Source: Bin87 sp965243255
GTDB lineage: Bacteria > Chloroflexota > Dehalococcoidia > Lucifugimonadales > UBA3495
DNA: 64,000 bases
Direction of reading: 5' to 3'
Assembly (NCBI GenBank): GCA_965243255.1
Contig: CBDEUH010000004.1
Coordinates: 62,001 to 126,000 of the forward strand
The position numbers and the translations under genes were made by a program. Shown here one piece after another: positions 8,038 to 17,557 of this stretch. The number at the start of each line of letters is the position of its first letter. Position 1 is the first letter of the stretch. The notes under the pieces were generated by a model that had not been told where the DNA came from, ran no database searches, and saw only the letters and a program-made list of their open reading frames with translations.

Positions 8038-8922
8038 ATGGAAATTGGCGTTTCGGTTCCTATTGTTGAGATTGGCGACGACTTCGGCGCGCTGCGCGAT
8101 TACATCCAGGCCGCCGAGGACTTGGGGTATGCGCACGTGCGCATTCTGGACCACGTGCTCGGCGCTGTGCCGGAGCAGCATCCGGAGGTGCCGCAGTTCC
8201 CTTATACCCACGAGTCGTACATCCATGAGCCGTTCACGCTGATGGCGTACCTGGCCGCCGTCACCAAGCGCATCGGCCTGACTACAGGCATCCTCATCCT
8301 GCCCCAGCGTCAGACGGCCTTGGTGGCCAAGCAGGCGGCCGAGGTTGACCTGCTCTCCGCCGGGCGGCTGCGGTTGGGCATCGGCGTCGGCTGGAACTCC
8401 GTCGAGTACGAGGCCCTTGGAGTCGATTTCGCCACCCGGGGCAGTCGCTGCGACGAACAGATTGAGGTGCTGCGCCGGCTGTGGACTGAGGACGTTATCG
8501 ACTATCATGGCAAGTACCACGACATCACCCACGCCGGCATCAACCCTCTGCCAGTCCAGCGGCCTATCCCCATCTGGATTGGCGCCGGCCGCAGCACGTC
8601 GCCCACGCCGCCCAATGCTGCTATCCGACGCATCGGCCGGCTGGCCGACGGCTACTTCCCAATGTTCGCCCCCGACGCTGGCGGACAGGCCATCCTGAAC
8701 CGCATCCGAGCGCAGGCGGAAGCCGCCGGGCGCAAACCCTCTGACGTTGGCTTCGAGGGCCGCATTACCATCACCGCCGACAACAACCCGGAGGACTGGC
8801 TCACCGAGCTGAAGTCCTGGGAAGAGATGGGCGCGTCGCACATTGCGGCCGGACTGCGGGGCGCAACCTCGCCGGACGCGCACATTGACGCCATTCGCCG
8901 GTTGAAGGACGCTATGGGGTAA
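8038..8922 (+). CDS. Luciferase-like oxidoreductase, F420-dependent type
   Basis: 294 residues, TIM-barrel flavin/F420 oxidoreductase. Family marks are the N-terminal ARILDHVLG-like segment (HVRILDHVLGA near 38), LTTGILILPQRQ near 83, and the LSAGRLRLGIGVGWN phosphate-binding stretch near 107-121. The PIPIWIGAGRS block near 180 is also typical. The length and pattern resemble the group of F420-dependent enzymes of about 290 residues common in Chloroflexota and actinobacteria. TAAGGAGG gives a strong ribosome site. The substrate is unknown. Confidence 0.88.
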   Translation: MEIGVSVPIVEIGDDFGALRDYIQAAEDLGYAHVRILDHVLGAVPEQHPEVPQFPYTHESYIHEPFTLMAYLAAVTKRIGLTTGILILPQRQTALVAKQAAEVDLLSAGRLRLGIGVGWNSVEYEALGVDFATRGSRCDEQIEVLRRLWTEDVIDYHGKYHDITHAGINPLPVQRPIPIWIGAGRSTSPTPPNAAIRRIGRLADGYFPMFAPDAGGQAILNRIRAQAEAAGRKPSDVGFEGRITITADNNPEDWLTELKSWEEMGASHIAAGLRGATSPDAHIDAIRRLKDAMG

Positions 8923-8961
8923 CGTTGCCGATTCTCGCATTTACCTGAAAGACGTTGTGCA

Positions 8962-10914
8962 ATGATGCGTCCAATGCGTGAAAATATGCCCCATGGGCCG
9001 CGCCGGTCAACTTCCGGTGGCGAACGTCCCCGCCGGCGAGTTCCCAACCTAAACCGCCGGATTGCTGCCGCGTTTCAGCCCCACTGGCCGCGCGTGCTGG
9101 CCATCGGGCTGCTGATACTGGTTACCGCCGGCTTGGGGGTCGTCAATCCTATCCTGATACAGGTGGTGTTCGACTCGGCGTTGTTCGTTGACGGCGGGCC
9201 GAACCTGCGGCTGCTCTGGATTATCGCCGGCGCCATGGCGGCCGTGGTGGTAATCACCGGCGCTTTGGGCGTGATGCAAACCTGGCTCACTCAGCAGGTG
9301 GGCCAGCGGGTGATGCGGGACTTGCGCGACCGACTGTACTCGCACCTGCAATCGCTGTCGCTGGGCTTCTTCACCTCCCAGCGCACCGGCGAGATACAGA
9401 GCCGCGTCGCCAACGACGTTGCCGGCGTCCGCTTGGTGGTAACCGGCACCGTCAGCAATATCCTGTCCAACGTGGTGATACTGATCAGTACGCTGGTGGC
9501 CATGGCGGTATTGTCCTGGGAGTTGACCCTGGTCGCGGTCGGGATTACGCCGCTGTTCGCTGTGTTCAGCTACCTGGTGGGCCGGCGGCGGCGGGCGATG
9601 TCGTCGCTGGTTCAGGAATCCACGGCGGAGATGACGGCCATCACCCAGGAAACGCTGTCGGTGTCCGGCGTGATGCTGACCCGTCTGTTCGGCGCGCAGA
9701 ACCGGGAAGTAGCCCGCTTTCACGACCAGAACGTGCGGCTGTCCGACCTGGAAATACGCCGGGAGATGACCGGACAGACGGTTTGGGCCGGGATGCAGAT
9801 ATTCTTCTCGCTGACCCCGGTGGTGGTGTACGTGATCGCCGGCTACATCATCTACGGCAGCTTCGGGCCGGGCGGCCTGACTGCCGGGACCATCGTCGCC
9901 TTTACCACGCTGCAGACCCGGTTGTACTTTCCCATCGGCACACTGCTGCGGACGTCGGTGGAACTGCAATCGTCCTTGGCCCTCTTTGAGCGCATCTTCG
10001 GCTACCTGGACATACGACCCGACATTGTTGACGCTCCCGACGCCGTCGAATTGCCGGCTGAAAAGGTCGCTGGGCGCGTTGCCCTGCAGGGCGTGCGCAT
10101 GAACTACCACCCGGCGAACCTGCTGGCGGAGGCTTACGATATTGAGGACGACGGGCAGGAGTTCTGGGCGCTGGACGGCGTGAGCCTGGAAGTGCAGCCC
10201 GGGCAACTGGCCGCGCTGGTCGGCCCCAGCGGCGCCGGCAAAACCACGATCTCGTACCTGATACCCCGCCTGTACGATGCTACCTCCGGAGTGGTCAGCA
10301 TTGACGACGTTGATGTGCGACACGTCAGCCTGGAGAGCCTGGCCCGCATCATTGGCTACGTATCTCAGGAAAGTTACCTGTTCCACGCCTCCATACGGGA
10401 AAACCTGATGTATGGCAACCCCGACGCCACCGAGAAGCAACTGCACGCCGCCGCCAAAGCGGCCTACATCCACGACCGCATCATGGAGTTTCCTGACGGC
10501 TACGATACCATCGTCGGCGAGCGTGGCTACCGACTGTCCGGCGGCGAGCGGCAGCGGCTGTCCATCGCCCGGGTTATCCTGCACGACCCCCGCCTGCTGA
10601 TACTGGACGAGGCCACGTCCTCTCTGGACACCACCAGCGAGCGGTACGTCCAGCAGGCCCTGGAACCGCTGATGCAAGGACGGACCACCATCGCCATCGC
10701 CCACCGGCTCTCCACCATCATGGCCGCTGACGTGATCTTCGTGGTGGACCGGGGCCGGATTGTGGAACGAGGCACGCACTACGAGTTGCTGAGGCAGCGC
10801 GGCTTGTATGCTCAACTTTATGAAGAGCAATACGAGGGTGGGTGCGTCGAGTGCATCTGTGCGGACGGCGTCGTGCTCACCGGCGGCGCCGTAAGGTTGC
10901 CGGTGGCGGTATAA
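8962..10914 (+). CDS. ABC transporter, fused permease and ATP-binding protein (exporter type)
   Basis: 650 residues, a half-transporter of the lipid/drug exporter class. Six membrane helices span about residues 35-330. The nucleotide-binding domain follows with Walker A GPSGAGKTT (about 424), Q-loop VSQESYLFHAS, signature LSGGERQRLSIARV, Walker B LLILDEATSSLD and the H-loop IAHRLS. The N-terminal 30 residues are basic and disordered. The last 30 residues (after YEEQYEGG) are an unusual tail with two Cys and no clear homology. It probably homodimerises, as no partner half-transporter is adjacent. The exported substrate is unknown. Confidence 0.95.
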   Translation: MMRPMRENMPHGPRRSTSGGERPRRRVPNLNRRIAAAFQPHWPRVLAIGLLILVTAGLGVVNPILIQVVFDSALFVDGGPNLRLLWIIAGAMAAVVVITGALGVMQTWLTQQVGQRVMRDLRDRLYSHLQSLSLGFFTSQRTGEIQSRVANDVAGVRLVVTGTVSNILSNVVILISTLVAMAVLSWELTLVAVGITPLFAVFSYLVGRRRRAMSSLVQESTAEMTAITQETLSVSGVMLTRLFGAQNREVARFHDQNVRLSDLEIRREMTGQTVWAGMQIFFSLTPVVVYVIAGYIIYGSFGPGGLTAGTIVAFTTLQTRLYFPIGTLLRTSVELQSSLALFERIFGYLDIRPDIVDAPDAVELPAEKVAGRVALQGVRMNYHPANLLAEAYDIEDDGQEFWALDGVSLEVQPGQLAALVGPSGAGKTTISYLIPRLYDATSGVVSIDDVDVRHVSLESLARIIGYVSQESYLFHASIRENLMYGNPDATEKQLHAAAKAAYIHDRIMEFPDGYDTIVGERGYRLSGGERQRLSIARVILHDPRLLILDEATSSLDTTSERYVQQALEPLMQGRTTIAIAHRLSTIMAADVIFVVDRGRIVERGTHYELLRQRGLYAQLYEEQYEGGCVECICADGVVLTGGAVRLPVAV

Positions 10915-10939
10915 CCGGAAGATTTAAGGAGCAAATGCA

Positions 10940-11875
10940 ATGAGTCAGCAAGCCAATTCGGCGCGTATCCGGCTGCGGGTGGCATTCCGCAATATGTTCT
11001 ACACGACGATCTACGTCGCCGTGGAGGGCGGCTTTCTTGCCGAACAGGGTCTGGATGTTGAATTCGACCACATCCCGGCCGGGCAGTCCAGCACCGACCT
11101 GCTGAAGGCAGGCACAATTGACATCACCCAAAGCGGCATCAGCCGCAGCTTTATGGACCTGGACTCCGGCAGCGACTCGCCGCCGCTGCACATCGCCGAA
11201 ATCAACCAGAGGGACGGGTTCTTCCTGTTGTCCCGGCGGCCCACCGACGGATGGACGTGGGCCGACCTCATCGGCGCCACGTTGATTCCGGTGGGGTTCA
11301 CCCCGGTTCCTTACACTACCTTGCAGGCCGCGATGCGGTGGCACGGCGTTGACCCGGCCAGCGTGAACCTGATGGCCGGGCTCTCCGCCGAGGAAATGCT
11401 GGGCCGGTTCCGCAACGGCGACGCCGACTACCTGCAAGTTCCCTATCCATTTGCCGGCCAGCTCGTCAATGAAGGCGCGGGCCATATCGCCGTAACCCTG
11501 GGCAGCGAAAGCGGATACGTCTGCTACAGCAGCTTCGCGGTTACGCCGGCATACCTGGCGGACAACCCGGACACCGTCCAGAGTTTCGTCAACGGCTATG
11601 CTCGCGCCCAGCGGTGGGTGGCTGAGAGCGAACCCGAAGCCGTTGCCGAGCGCATCGCCCCGATGTTCCCCGAATACGACCGCGCGTTGCTGGCCGATGG
11701 CATCGGACGCTACAAGGCCGCCGGGGTCTGGGCAACCGACCCGATGATTGGTCGCAAAGGGTTTGACCGGATGCGCGACGCCCTGATCGCCGGCGGCCTG
11801 GTGCAGGGCGCGCACCCCTACGAGAGCATCGTGCGCCCCGAGTTCGCCGAGCGAGCCATGGCCGGCATAGCGTAA
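10940..11875 (+). CDS. NMT1/THI5-like periplasmic-binding-fold protein
   Basis: 311 residues with the substrate-binding fold of NMT1/SsuA-type proteins: VAFRNMFYTTIYVAVEGGFLAEQGL at the N-terminus is the typical first lobe, followed by AGTIDITQSGISR. No signal peptide or lipobox is visible, so it may act in the cytoplasm or be bound by a membrane partner. AAGGAGC precedes the ATG. It is 25 bases after the exporter gene, but exporters do not use such proteins, so the link may be only transcriptional. It could be a ligand-binding enzyme or sensor. Confidence 0.8.
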   Translation: MSQQANSARIRLRVAFRNMFYTTIYVAVEGGFLAEQGLDVEFDHIPAGQSSTDLLKAGTIDITQSGISRSFMDLDSGSDSPPLHIAEINQRDGFFLLSRRPTDGWTWADLIGATLIPVGFTPVPYTTLQAAMRWHGVDPASVNLMAGLSAEEMLGRFRNGDADYLQVPYPFAGQLVNEGAGHIAVTLGSESGYVCYSSFAVTPAYLADNPDTVQSFVNGYARAQRWVAESEPEAVAERIAPMFPEYDRALLADGIGRYKAAGVWATDPMIGRKGFDRMRDALIAGGLVQGAHPYESIVRPEFAERAMAGIA

Positions 11876-11946
11876 CGGGCACCGGCGGAGCACCCTGCCT
11901 GCGGCCGCTATGTAAGACACATTAGCGGCAAGACGGTGTACGAGGG

Positions 11947-13380
11947 CTATAGCGCCGGCGGCCTCCGTTCGTGCCACGGCGTGGCCTGCTCGTAGGCGTA
12001 GGCGGCCCGGAAGATGGCAGCCTCGCCCAGGTGTGGGCCGCCGATTTGCAAGGCCAGCGGCAGCGCTCCCTTGCCGTCGCTCGTAAAGCCGCAGGGAATG
12101 CTCAGCGCCGGGCAGCCGCTCAGGCTGTACAAGCCGCGGAAACTGCCATCGCGCAGCGACCGAACGGCCATCTCCTTGTTGTCGATCACCGCCGGCTCGT
12201 CGGCCAGCAAGCCCGCCGGCCCGCTGGAAGTGGGTTGCAGCAGCAGGTCAACTTGGCGGAACGCCTGCAACAGCTGGCGGCGGGCCAATGCCCGCAGTTT
12301 CAGCGCCTTGTAATAGACCTGCCCCGGTATCAGGTTGCCCACCGCGAAAGCGACGCGCGTGTTGGGATGATAGTCCTCGAACCTTTCCCGCAGCCATTCC
12401 GGATTGAGGCTGACCCTCTCGGTGCTGGTGATCGTGCGGACTATCGGCCCGGTGAAGGGCGCGATGGGCAGGCTGACCGGGACGACCTCCGCGCCCAGTT
12501 CCCGGAACACCTCGGCGGCGGCGGATACGGCATCGCGACTGCGGTCGTCCAATCGCAGGCCATGCCCGCCCATCAGCTCCTGCACCACGCCGATGCGCAT
12601 ACCCCTAACGCCGGCCTCCAGCCCGTCCAGGTAATCCGGAACCGGCTCCGGCCGACTGTAGCGGTCCTTGGGGTCGTGGCCGGCGATGACCTGCAACGTC
12701 AGGGCGCAGTCGGTTACGGTGCGGGAGATGGGGCCGATGGTGTCCGTGGACCAGCTGGCGCCGTCCACTCCGGCCCGGCTGACCCGGCCCCAGGTGGGGC
12801 GGATACCAACCAAGCCGGAGTTGGCCGCCGGCCCTCGAATGGAGCCGCCGGTGTCCTCTCCCAGCGACGTGGCGCACAGGAACCCGGCGGTGGCCGACCC
12901 GCTACCGGTGCTGGACGTCCCGGGGTTGCGGTCGGTGTCCCAGGGATTGCGCGCCGGCCCGAACCAACTGCTGATGGGGTCGCCCATGGCGAACTCGCTC
13001 ATGTTGGTCTTGCCGATGACGACCGCGCCGGCGGCCTTCAGCTTGGCGACTACGGTGGCGTCGGCGTCGGGCACGAAGTCGGCGCGGATTTTGGAGGCGT
13101 CGCTGGTAAGGATGCCGGCGGTGTGTATCTGGTCCTTGATGCCGACGGGAACGCCGTGCAGCGGGCCGCGAAAGTTGCCGGATTCAGCGTCGGCTTCCAG
13201 CTGTTTTGCTTCCGCGCGGGCCTCGTCGGCGCAGACGGTGATGTAGGCGTTCAGCTTGTCGCCCACCGCGTCGATGCGGTCGAGGTAGGCGTCCACCGCC
13301 TGGACGGGCGATACCTCGCCGGCGCGGATGGCGTCGGCCAGTTCGGAGGCGGACAGGAAGGGAATGTCTGCGGCGTTCAT
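11947..13380 (-). CDS. Amidase signature family hydrolase (GatA/AtzE-like)
   Basis: 477 residues, hydrolyses C-N amide bonds with a Ser-cisSer-Lys triad. Lys82 lies in GVPVGIKDQI, the Gly/Ser-rich GTSSTGSGSATA is at 155-166, and the nucleophile Ser180 is in EDTGGSIRG. The length and sequence fit either GatA or free amidases. The upstream 65-residue gene overlaps it by 4 bases (ATGA), as for GatC/GatA or AtzG/AtzE pairs. No gatB is nearby, which favours a stand-alone amidase over a tRNA amidotransferase, but gatB can be unlinked. Confidence 0.9.
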   Translation of the reverse strand: MNAADIPFLSASELADAIRAGEVSPVQAVDAYLDRIDAVGDKLNAYITVCADEARAEAKQLEADAESGNFRGPLHGVPVGIKDQIHTAGILTSDASKIRADFVPDADATVVAKLKAAGAVVIGKTNMSEFAMGDPISSWFGPARNPWDTDRNPGTSSTGSGSATAGFLCATSLGEDTGGSIRGPAANSGLVGIRPTWGRVSRAGVDGASWSTDTIGPISRTVTDCALTLQVIAGHDPKDRYSRPEPVPDYLDGLEAGVRGMRIGVVQELMGGHGLRLDDRSRDAVSAAAEVFRELGAEVVPVSLPIAPFTGPIVRTITSTERVSLNPEWLRERFEDYHPNTRVAFAVGNLIPGQVYYKALKLRALARRQLLQAFRQVDLLLQPTSSGPAGLLADEPAVIDNKEMAVRSLRDGSFRGLYSLSGCPALSIPCGFTSDGKGALPLALQIGGPHLGEAAIFRAAYAYEQATPWHERRPPAL

Positions 13381-13574
13381 TCTGCGTCCTCCAGATCGGC
13401 GGGTTGCACTACGGCAACGTATTCCTCGTGACTGAAACCGGGCGGGTTGATGGCGGCCACCTCCTCCAGCATTGCGTTCAGGCTGTGGGTAACCTGGCTC
13501 AGCTCCGGTTCCCGCAGCGTCAAGCCCACGGCCTTGGCCAGCGCCCGGATTTCGTCGTTGTTCAAGTCGCTCAT
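13377..13574 (-). CDS. GatC/AtzG-like small amidase partner
   Basis: 65 residues. The pattern NDEIRALAKAVGLTLREPEL followed by a helix ending LEEVAAINP resembles the N-terminal helices of GatC and of AtzG-like amidase partners; it is shorter than typical GatC (about 95). It overlaps the amidase start by 4 bases, so translation is coupled and the products should be made in equal amounts. It probably stabilises the amidase. Confidence 0.75.
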   Translation of the reverse strand: MSDLNNDEIRALAKAVGLTLREPELSQVTHSLNAMLEEVAAINPPGFSHEEYVAVVQPADLEDAE

Positions 13575-13611
13575 GATTCCGCCTCTAATGTCGTTTTCGT
13601 CCTCTGCAAGA

Positions 13612-14946
13612 TTACACCGTTTGCCCCGTGAAACGCCAATTTTCCAGCAACGCGGCCGGCACGTGCATCGCCACGCCGGCCTCGTTCAGGTTCAGGTGCG
13701 CCGTGTTGGAAAGCGCCTGGCAGCCGGCCAGCGCGTCCACGTAGCTCTGCGTAAAGCGCAAGTTCTTGACCGGGGTTGTGATTTCCCCGTTCTCAATCAG
13801 AAAGGTGCCGTCTCGGGTCATCCCCGTCATCACGCAGCCCCGGTTGTGTGCCAGTCGAGTGTAGTAAAAGCGCGTGATGTAAAGCCCTCGGTCCACCGAG
13901 GCGATGAGCTGCTCGGTGGTTTGCTCGCCGGGACGCATGAACAGGTTTGCTGCCGTTGGCCCGCCCGTTGCGCCACGCTGGTGTCCGGTGGAGGCGACGC
14001 CCGCTTTTGCGGCGGTGTAACTGTTGTGCACCGGCCCCTGCACCACGCCGTCAGTGACGATGTCCACCCGCTGGCGGGGAACGCCCTCGGCGTCAAAGGG
14101 CACGGGCCATCCGGCCGGGGCCAAACCGTCGTCCCAGATGGACACCAGCGGACTCATCGCCGGCTGGTCGATTACGTCGTTCATCCAGCTGCGCCCGTCC
14201 TGCACCATGTGGGCGCCCATGCCGTAAAAGCTCAGGGCTTCCAGCATATCGTCCACGGCGTAGTGTTCCAGTACCACCGGGTACTCTCCGGGCTCCAGGT
14301 TCTGCGGATTGCGGCCACGCACTGCCTTGTCGATGGCCTCGTCCGCCAGGGTCTCCGGGTCGAAGGCATCCATCCGCCATCCGCCGCCCTTGGACCAGCC
14401 GGCCGAGTCATCGCTGCGGGCGGTGATGAGCAGGCCGGCGAAGGTTCCGGCGTGGTAGCAGTATCGAGGGCCCCGGCTACTGAACACGGCCAGCTCGGTT
14501 ACCCCGGTGCGATAAAAGCCGGCGGCTTCCAGCCCCGCGTCAGCCGCCTTGCGGCAGACCATGCCGACGACGGCCGCGCGATGTTCCGGCCCGGCGCCGG
14601 CCGTCGCTTCATCGTACGCTTCGACGGATACGGCCCTAGGAGCATCGGGCAGCCCCGGAAAGTCGGGGTCTTCGGGCATCAGCCCGGCGTGTTCCCTGGC
14701 CTGCAAAACCGCCGAGCGCAATCCGTCGGCGGATAGATTGTTGGTTACGGCCCGCCCCTGGCGCTTTTGGCAAGCAGCGCGTACGTGGGCCACGGCGTCG
14801 TCGTGGTACACGTTCTGGTGGATGCGGTTGTTGGCAAAGCGGGTGAGGGCCTGTGTGCTTGCCGTCACGTAGATGTCAGCATCGCCAGGATGGCCGTTGC
14901 TCAGGGCGTCGCGCAGCAGGGAGTGGATGTGGTCGGGCCCGAGCAT
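13612..14946 (-). CDS. TldE/PmbA-type metallopeptidase-family subunit
   Basis: 444 residues of the TldD/PmbA family. It lacks the HExxxH zinc motif seen in the next gene, as expected for the non-catalytic TldE (PmbA) partner. The C-terminal beta domain with LTGMTRDGTFLIENGEI-like sequence (MTGMTRDGTFLIENGE) and HNRGCVMTG is typical. TldD/TldE heterodimers degrade unfolded peptides and process small antibiotics. It starts 6 bases after tldD ends, so the two subunits form an operon. Confidence 0.88.
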   Translation of the reverse strand: MLGPDHIHSLLRDALSNGHPGDADIYVTASTQALTRFANNRIHQNVYHDDAVAHVRAACQKRQGRAVTNNLSADGLRSAVLQAREHAGLMPEDPDFPGLPDAPRAVSVEAYDEATAGAGPEHRAAVVGMVCRKAADAGLEAAGFYRTGVTELAVFSSRGPRYCYHAGTFAGLLITARSDDSAGWSKGGGWRMDAFDPETLADEAIDKAVRGRNPQNLEPGEYPVVLEHYAVDDMLEALSFYGMGAHMVQDGRSWMNDVIDQPAMSPLVSIWDDGLAPAGWPVPFDAEGVPRQRVDIVTDGVVQGPVHNSYTAAKAGVASTGHQRGATGGPTAANLFMRPGEQTTEQLIASVDRGLYITRFYYTRLAHNRGCVMTGMTRDGTFLIENGEITTPVKNLRFTQSYVDALAGCQALSNTAHLNLNEAGVAMHVPAALLENWRFTGQTV

Positions 14947-14952
14947 CGCCGT

Positions 14953-16410
14953 CTAGCGCATCACGCCGACGCGGACGTTGCGAAAACGCGCCGGACTGGT
15001 GCCGTGGCTGGTGTGGGCAATCTGTCCCGGCTGTCCCTTTCCGCAGCGGGGCGTGCCCCAGAGCTGCCAATGCTGCGGCCCGCACACGGCGTCGCAGCTG
15101 CGCCAGAACTCCGGCGTGATGCCCGTGTACGTGCAGTTGCGCAGTAGGCGACCCAGCTCGCCGTTCTTGATTTCGCGTCCGACTTCGGTGCCGAACTGGA
15201 AATTGTAGCGGCGGTCATCGATTGACCAGGAGCGGTTGGTTTCCAGGTAGATGCCGTCGTCGGTGTCGGCGATCAGATCGTCCAGCGCCCACGCGCCGGG
15301 CTGCAGGCTCACGTTGGTCATGCGTATCAGCGGGATGCGATTCCACGACGAGGCCCTCATACATCCGTTGGACGGCAGACCCAACCGGGCCGCCGACTCC
15401 CGGGACATCAGGTAGCCTACGAACCGCCCATCCCGGATGATGTCGGTGGATTGGGCCGGCAGTCCCTCGTCATCCCAACCGAAGGTGCCCAGCCCGGTGA
15501 CGTCCGTGCTGTCGGCGGTGATGTTGACCTGCTCCGAGCCGTACTGAAAGTTGTGCAGCAGGTCGGGCGTCAGGAACGACGTGCCGGCGAAAGCGGCTTC
15601 GTCGCCCAGGGCCCGATCCAGTTCTACGGCGTGGCCGCAGGATTCATGGATTTGCAGGGCCAGCTGGCTGCTGTCGATGATCAGGTCGGTGGCGACAGCG
15701 GTAGGGCAGGGTTCGGCGGTCAGCAGTTCGACGGCCTCTTCGGCAGCGGCGCGGGCGTTGCCGGGCAGGTCCATGGCGACGACGTACTCCCAGCCGGCGC
15801 AACCCTGCTGCCGTCCGTGGGACTGGGGATAGGAACGGCGCTGCGTTTCCCCGTTGCCCACCGCCGTGGCCTGCACGCCGCCGCCGGCCTCGTAGATGGT
15901 CTGGCTGACGTGCGCGCCCTCGGTGTTGGCGAAGGTGCGCTCTTCACGGATGAAGACCAGGTTGGCCATCCGCGCGCTGACCTGTGGCACGGCGGCCATC
16001 TCGGAGTCGGCGGCCAGCAGCAGGGCCAGCTTGTCGTCAAGGGACACGGTGAAGGGGTCAATGCCGATGGGAGTGGTGTAACTGCCCCGGCTGGTTACCG
16101 GAACGCCGAGCAATTGGGCCGCGGTCGTGCCACCGCCGTTCTGGCCGGCGGAAGCGCGGGCAATCTGCACCGCCTGGCCGGCTGCCTGGTCGGCCGCGGC
16201 GCCGGTCAACTCCCGGGTGGAGGCGAACCCCCAGGCGCCGTTGTAGAGGGCGCGGATGCCCAAACCGACGGATTCATCGGCGGTCATGGTCTCCACCACG
16301 CCGTTGCGCACGACGATCCTCTGCTCCCGATTGGAAACCAGGCGAATGTCAGCATACTCCGCCCCGCGCTGCCGAGCAGTATCCAGTGCGGTTGCGATGA
16401 TAGGGTCCAT
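14953..16410 (-). CDS. TldD-type zinc metallopeptidase
   Basis: 485 residues. The zinc motif HESCGHAVE (HExxxH) followed by LDRALGDEAAFAGTSFL is the TldD catalytic helix, and a C-terminal Cys region completes the site. The N-terminal EYADIRLVSNREQRIVVRNG is the typical TldD/PmbA beginning. The frame is open to 16479, but the ATG at 16410 gives the family start (MDPIIATALDTARQRGAEYAD). It should act with the adjacent TldE as a cytosolic heterodimeric peptidase. A nuclease-like gene lies 35 bases upstream in the same direction. Confidence 0.9.
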   Translation of the reverse strand: MDPIIATALDTARQRGAEYADIRLVSNREQRIVVRNGVVETMTADESVGLGIRALYNGAWGFASTRELTGAAADQAAGQAVQIARASAGQNGGGTTAAQLLGVPVTSRGSYTTPIGIDPFTVSLDDKLALLLAADSEMAAVPQVSARMANLVFIREERTFANTEGAHVSQTIYEAGGGVQATAVGNGETQRRSYPQSHGRQQGCAGWEYVVAMDLPGNARAAAEEAVELLTAEPCPTAVATDLIIDSSQLALQIHESCGHAVELDRALGDEAAFAGTSFLTPDLLHNFQYGSEQVNITADSTDVTGLGTFGWDDEGLPAQSTDIIRDGRFVGYLMSRESAARLGLPSNGCMRASSWNRIPLIRMTNVSLQPGAWALDDLIADTDDGIYLETNRSWSIDDRRYNFQFGTEVGREIKNGELGRLLRNCTYTGITPEFWRSCDAVCGPQHWQLWGTPRCGKGQPGQIAHTSHGTSPARFRNVRVGVMR

Positions 16411-16445
16411 GGTTAAAGTTGCGCAGCAGGGAATCGAAGGCTTAA

Positions 16446-17546
16446 TCACAAGTCTGAAATCTCGGCGATAGTGTCGCATAGACGACTGGATAGAAGGTCG
16501 ACGTGTTTGGCGAAAACCTCTGGGTGTATCGCCGCCCCGACTTCACTGGAGTTGGGAGGAGCGCTGACAAAATCGTCTTGCTCGAATTTGCCAACCCACC
16601 GATCAAGAACCGCCAGCAAGGTTGGTGGGTATTGATCGTTGGAGTTTTTGTAGAAGATGAAAGTCCAGTTCCCGCGAATGTAATCCGGGAGCGGCAGCCA
16701 CAATCGCGCCAGAGTCACCGGCTTCCCTATAAGTGGACAATGCGAATCAATTCGCACGCTGGAGGTAGCCCAGACGAAAGATGCTCCGGAACATTCCGCG
16801 GCGGCTAATAGAGAGGCTATTGCAGCAGATACTTCTTCAGAAAACTGGGCCAGAAATTCCTCGCGCGTAAGCCGTTGGCGGGTGGTCCCCGCGCTGCTGC
16901 TGCGTGGGGTAGCGACCTCACCGATAACTCGTGACACCAAAGTTTGGGTGGACTGCCCAGGGTACTGCTTCACTTCAACCGCGAACACCTCAAGATTGTC
17001 TCGGGTGTTTTCATTTAGAAACTTGACCACCCGTTCCAAATGTGTGGGGATTTCGTCGGCCACGAAGAGGAGACGCAGCCGGTTGGCCGCCAGATTCGTC
17101 GCCACCCGCTCCCAAAAGCCATCGATGTCAGGTTCGCCGTCATCTCCCAGCAGCGCGCTGATTGCATCGTTGGGGTCATCCTGTGACTCCTCGAAAATTC
17201 GCCGCATATCCCGCTCAGTCCATACACAAGCGGCATTCGCGGCATAGTCCAGCATTTGCCCGACGACTTTACGCCGAACGTCCGGATTATCCCCGCGCTT
17301 CACTTCCACCAACGTGGGCCGTGCGTCCTGGTCGATCAGCAGATGGTCAACCGCCCAGCCTTCAATGGGCATCTCCCGCTTGATAAGAATCCACCGCAAC
17401 GGGTCGCCCGGGCGCATTTGCTCCCCGGCCAACAGCTCAGGGTGCTGCCCAATCAGCTCTTGCAGCAAATCCTCCGTCTCGAATCGTTCCTCGGCTAGAG
17501 GCTCCAGATCGCCGCCGGCGTTGCGTATGTAGATTTTCTCGGCCAT
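16446..17546 (-). CDS. PD-(D/E)XK nuclease-like protein (NucS/DUF91-like N-terminus)
   Basis: 366 residues, not a known named protein. Residues 60-105 carry a restriction-endonuclease-like core: Asp67 in WAVDHLLID, then PTLVEVKRG (Glu81, Lys83) and a QMLDYAAN helix (Gln97, Tyr101), the order seen in NucS-type enzymes. The C-terminal 200 residues have no recognised domain. Codon use in the 3' half is less GC-rich than in the neighbours, hinting at transfer. It is directly upstream of tldD and 11 bases downstream of the CMD gene's stop, so it is inside a (-) transcription unit. The target nucleic acid is unknown. Confidence 0.7.
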   Translation of the reverse strand: MAEKIYIRNAGGDLEPLAEERFETEDLLQELIGQHPELLAGEQMRPGDPLRWILIKREMPIEGWAVDHLLIDQDARPTLVEVKRGDNPDVRRKVVGQMLDYAANAACVWTERDMRRIFEESQDDPNDAISALLGDDGEPDIDGFWERVATNLAANRLRLLFVADEIPTHLERVVKFLNENTRDNLEVFAVEVKQYPGQSTQTLVSRVIGEVATPRSSSAGTTRQRLTREEFLAQFSEEVSAAIASLLAAAECSGASFVWATSSVRIDSHCPLIGKPVTLARLWLPLPDYIRGNWTFIFYKNSNDQYPPTLLAVLDRWVGKFEQDDFVSAPPNSSEVGAAIHPEVFAKHVDLLSSRLCDTIAEISDL

Positions 17547-17557
17547 GCCGGCCGCAC

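Noticed and set aside
9049..10830. 593-residue open frame antisense to the ABC exporter
   Set aside because: Shadow of the exporter gene; rich in His, Gln and Gly without domain pattern.
11947..13574. Amidase pair as the tRNA amidotransferase GatCA
   Set aside because: No gatB is near and the small protein is shorter than GatC; a stand-alone amidase with an AtzG-like partner is at least as likely, so no symbols were given.
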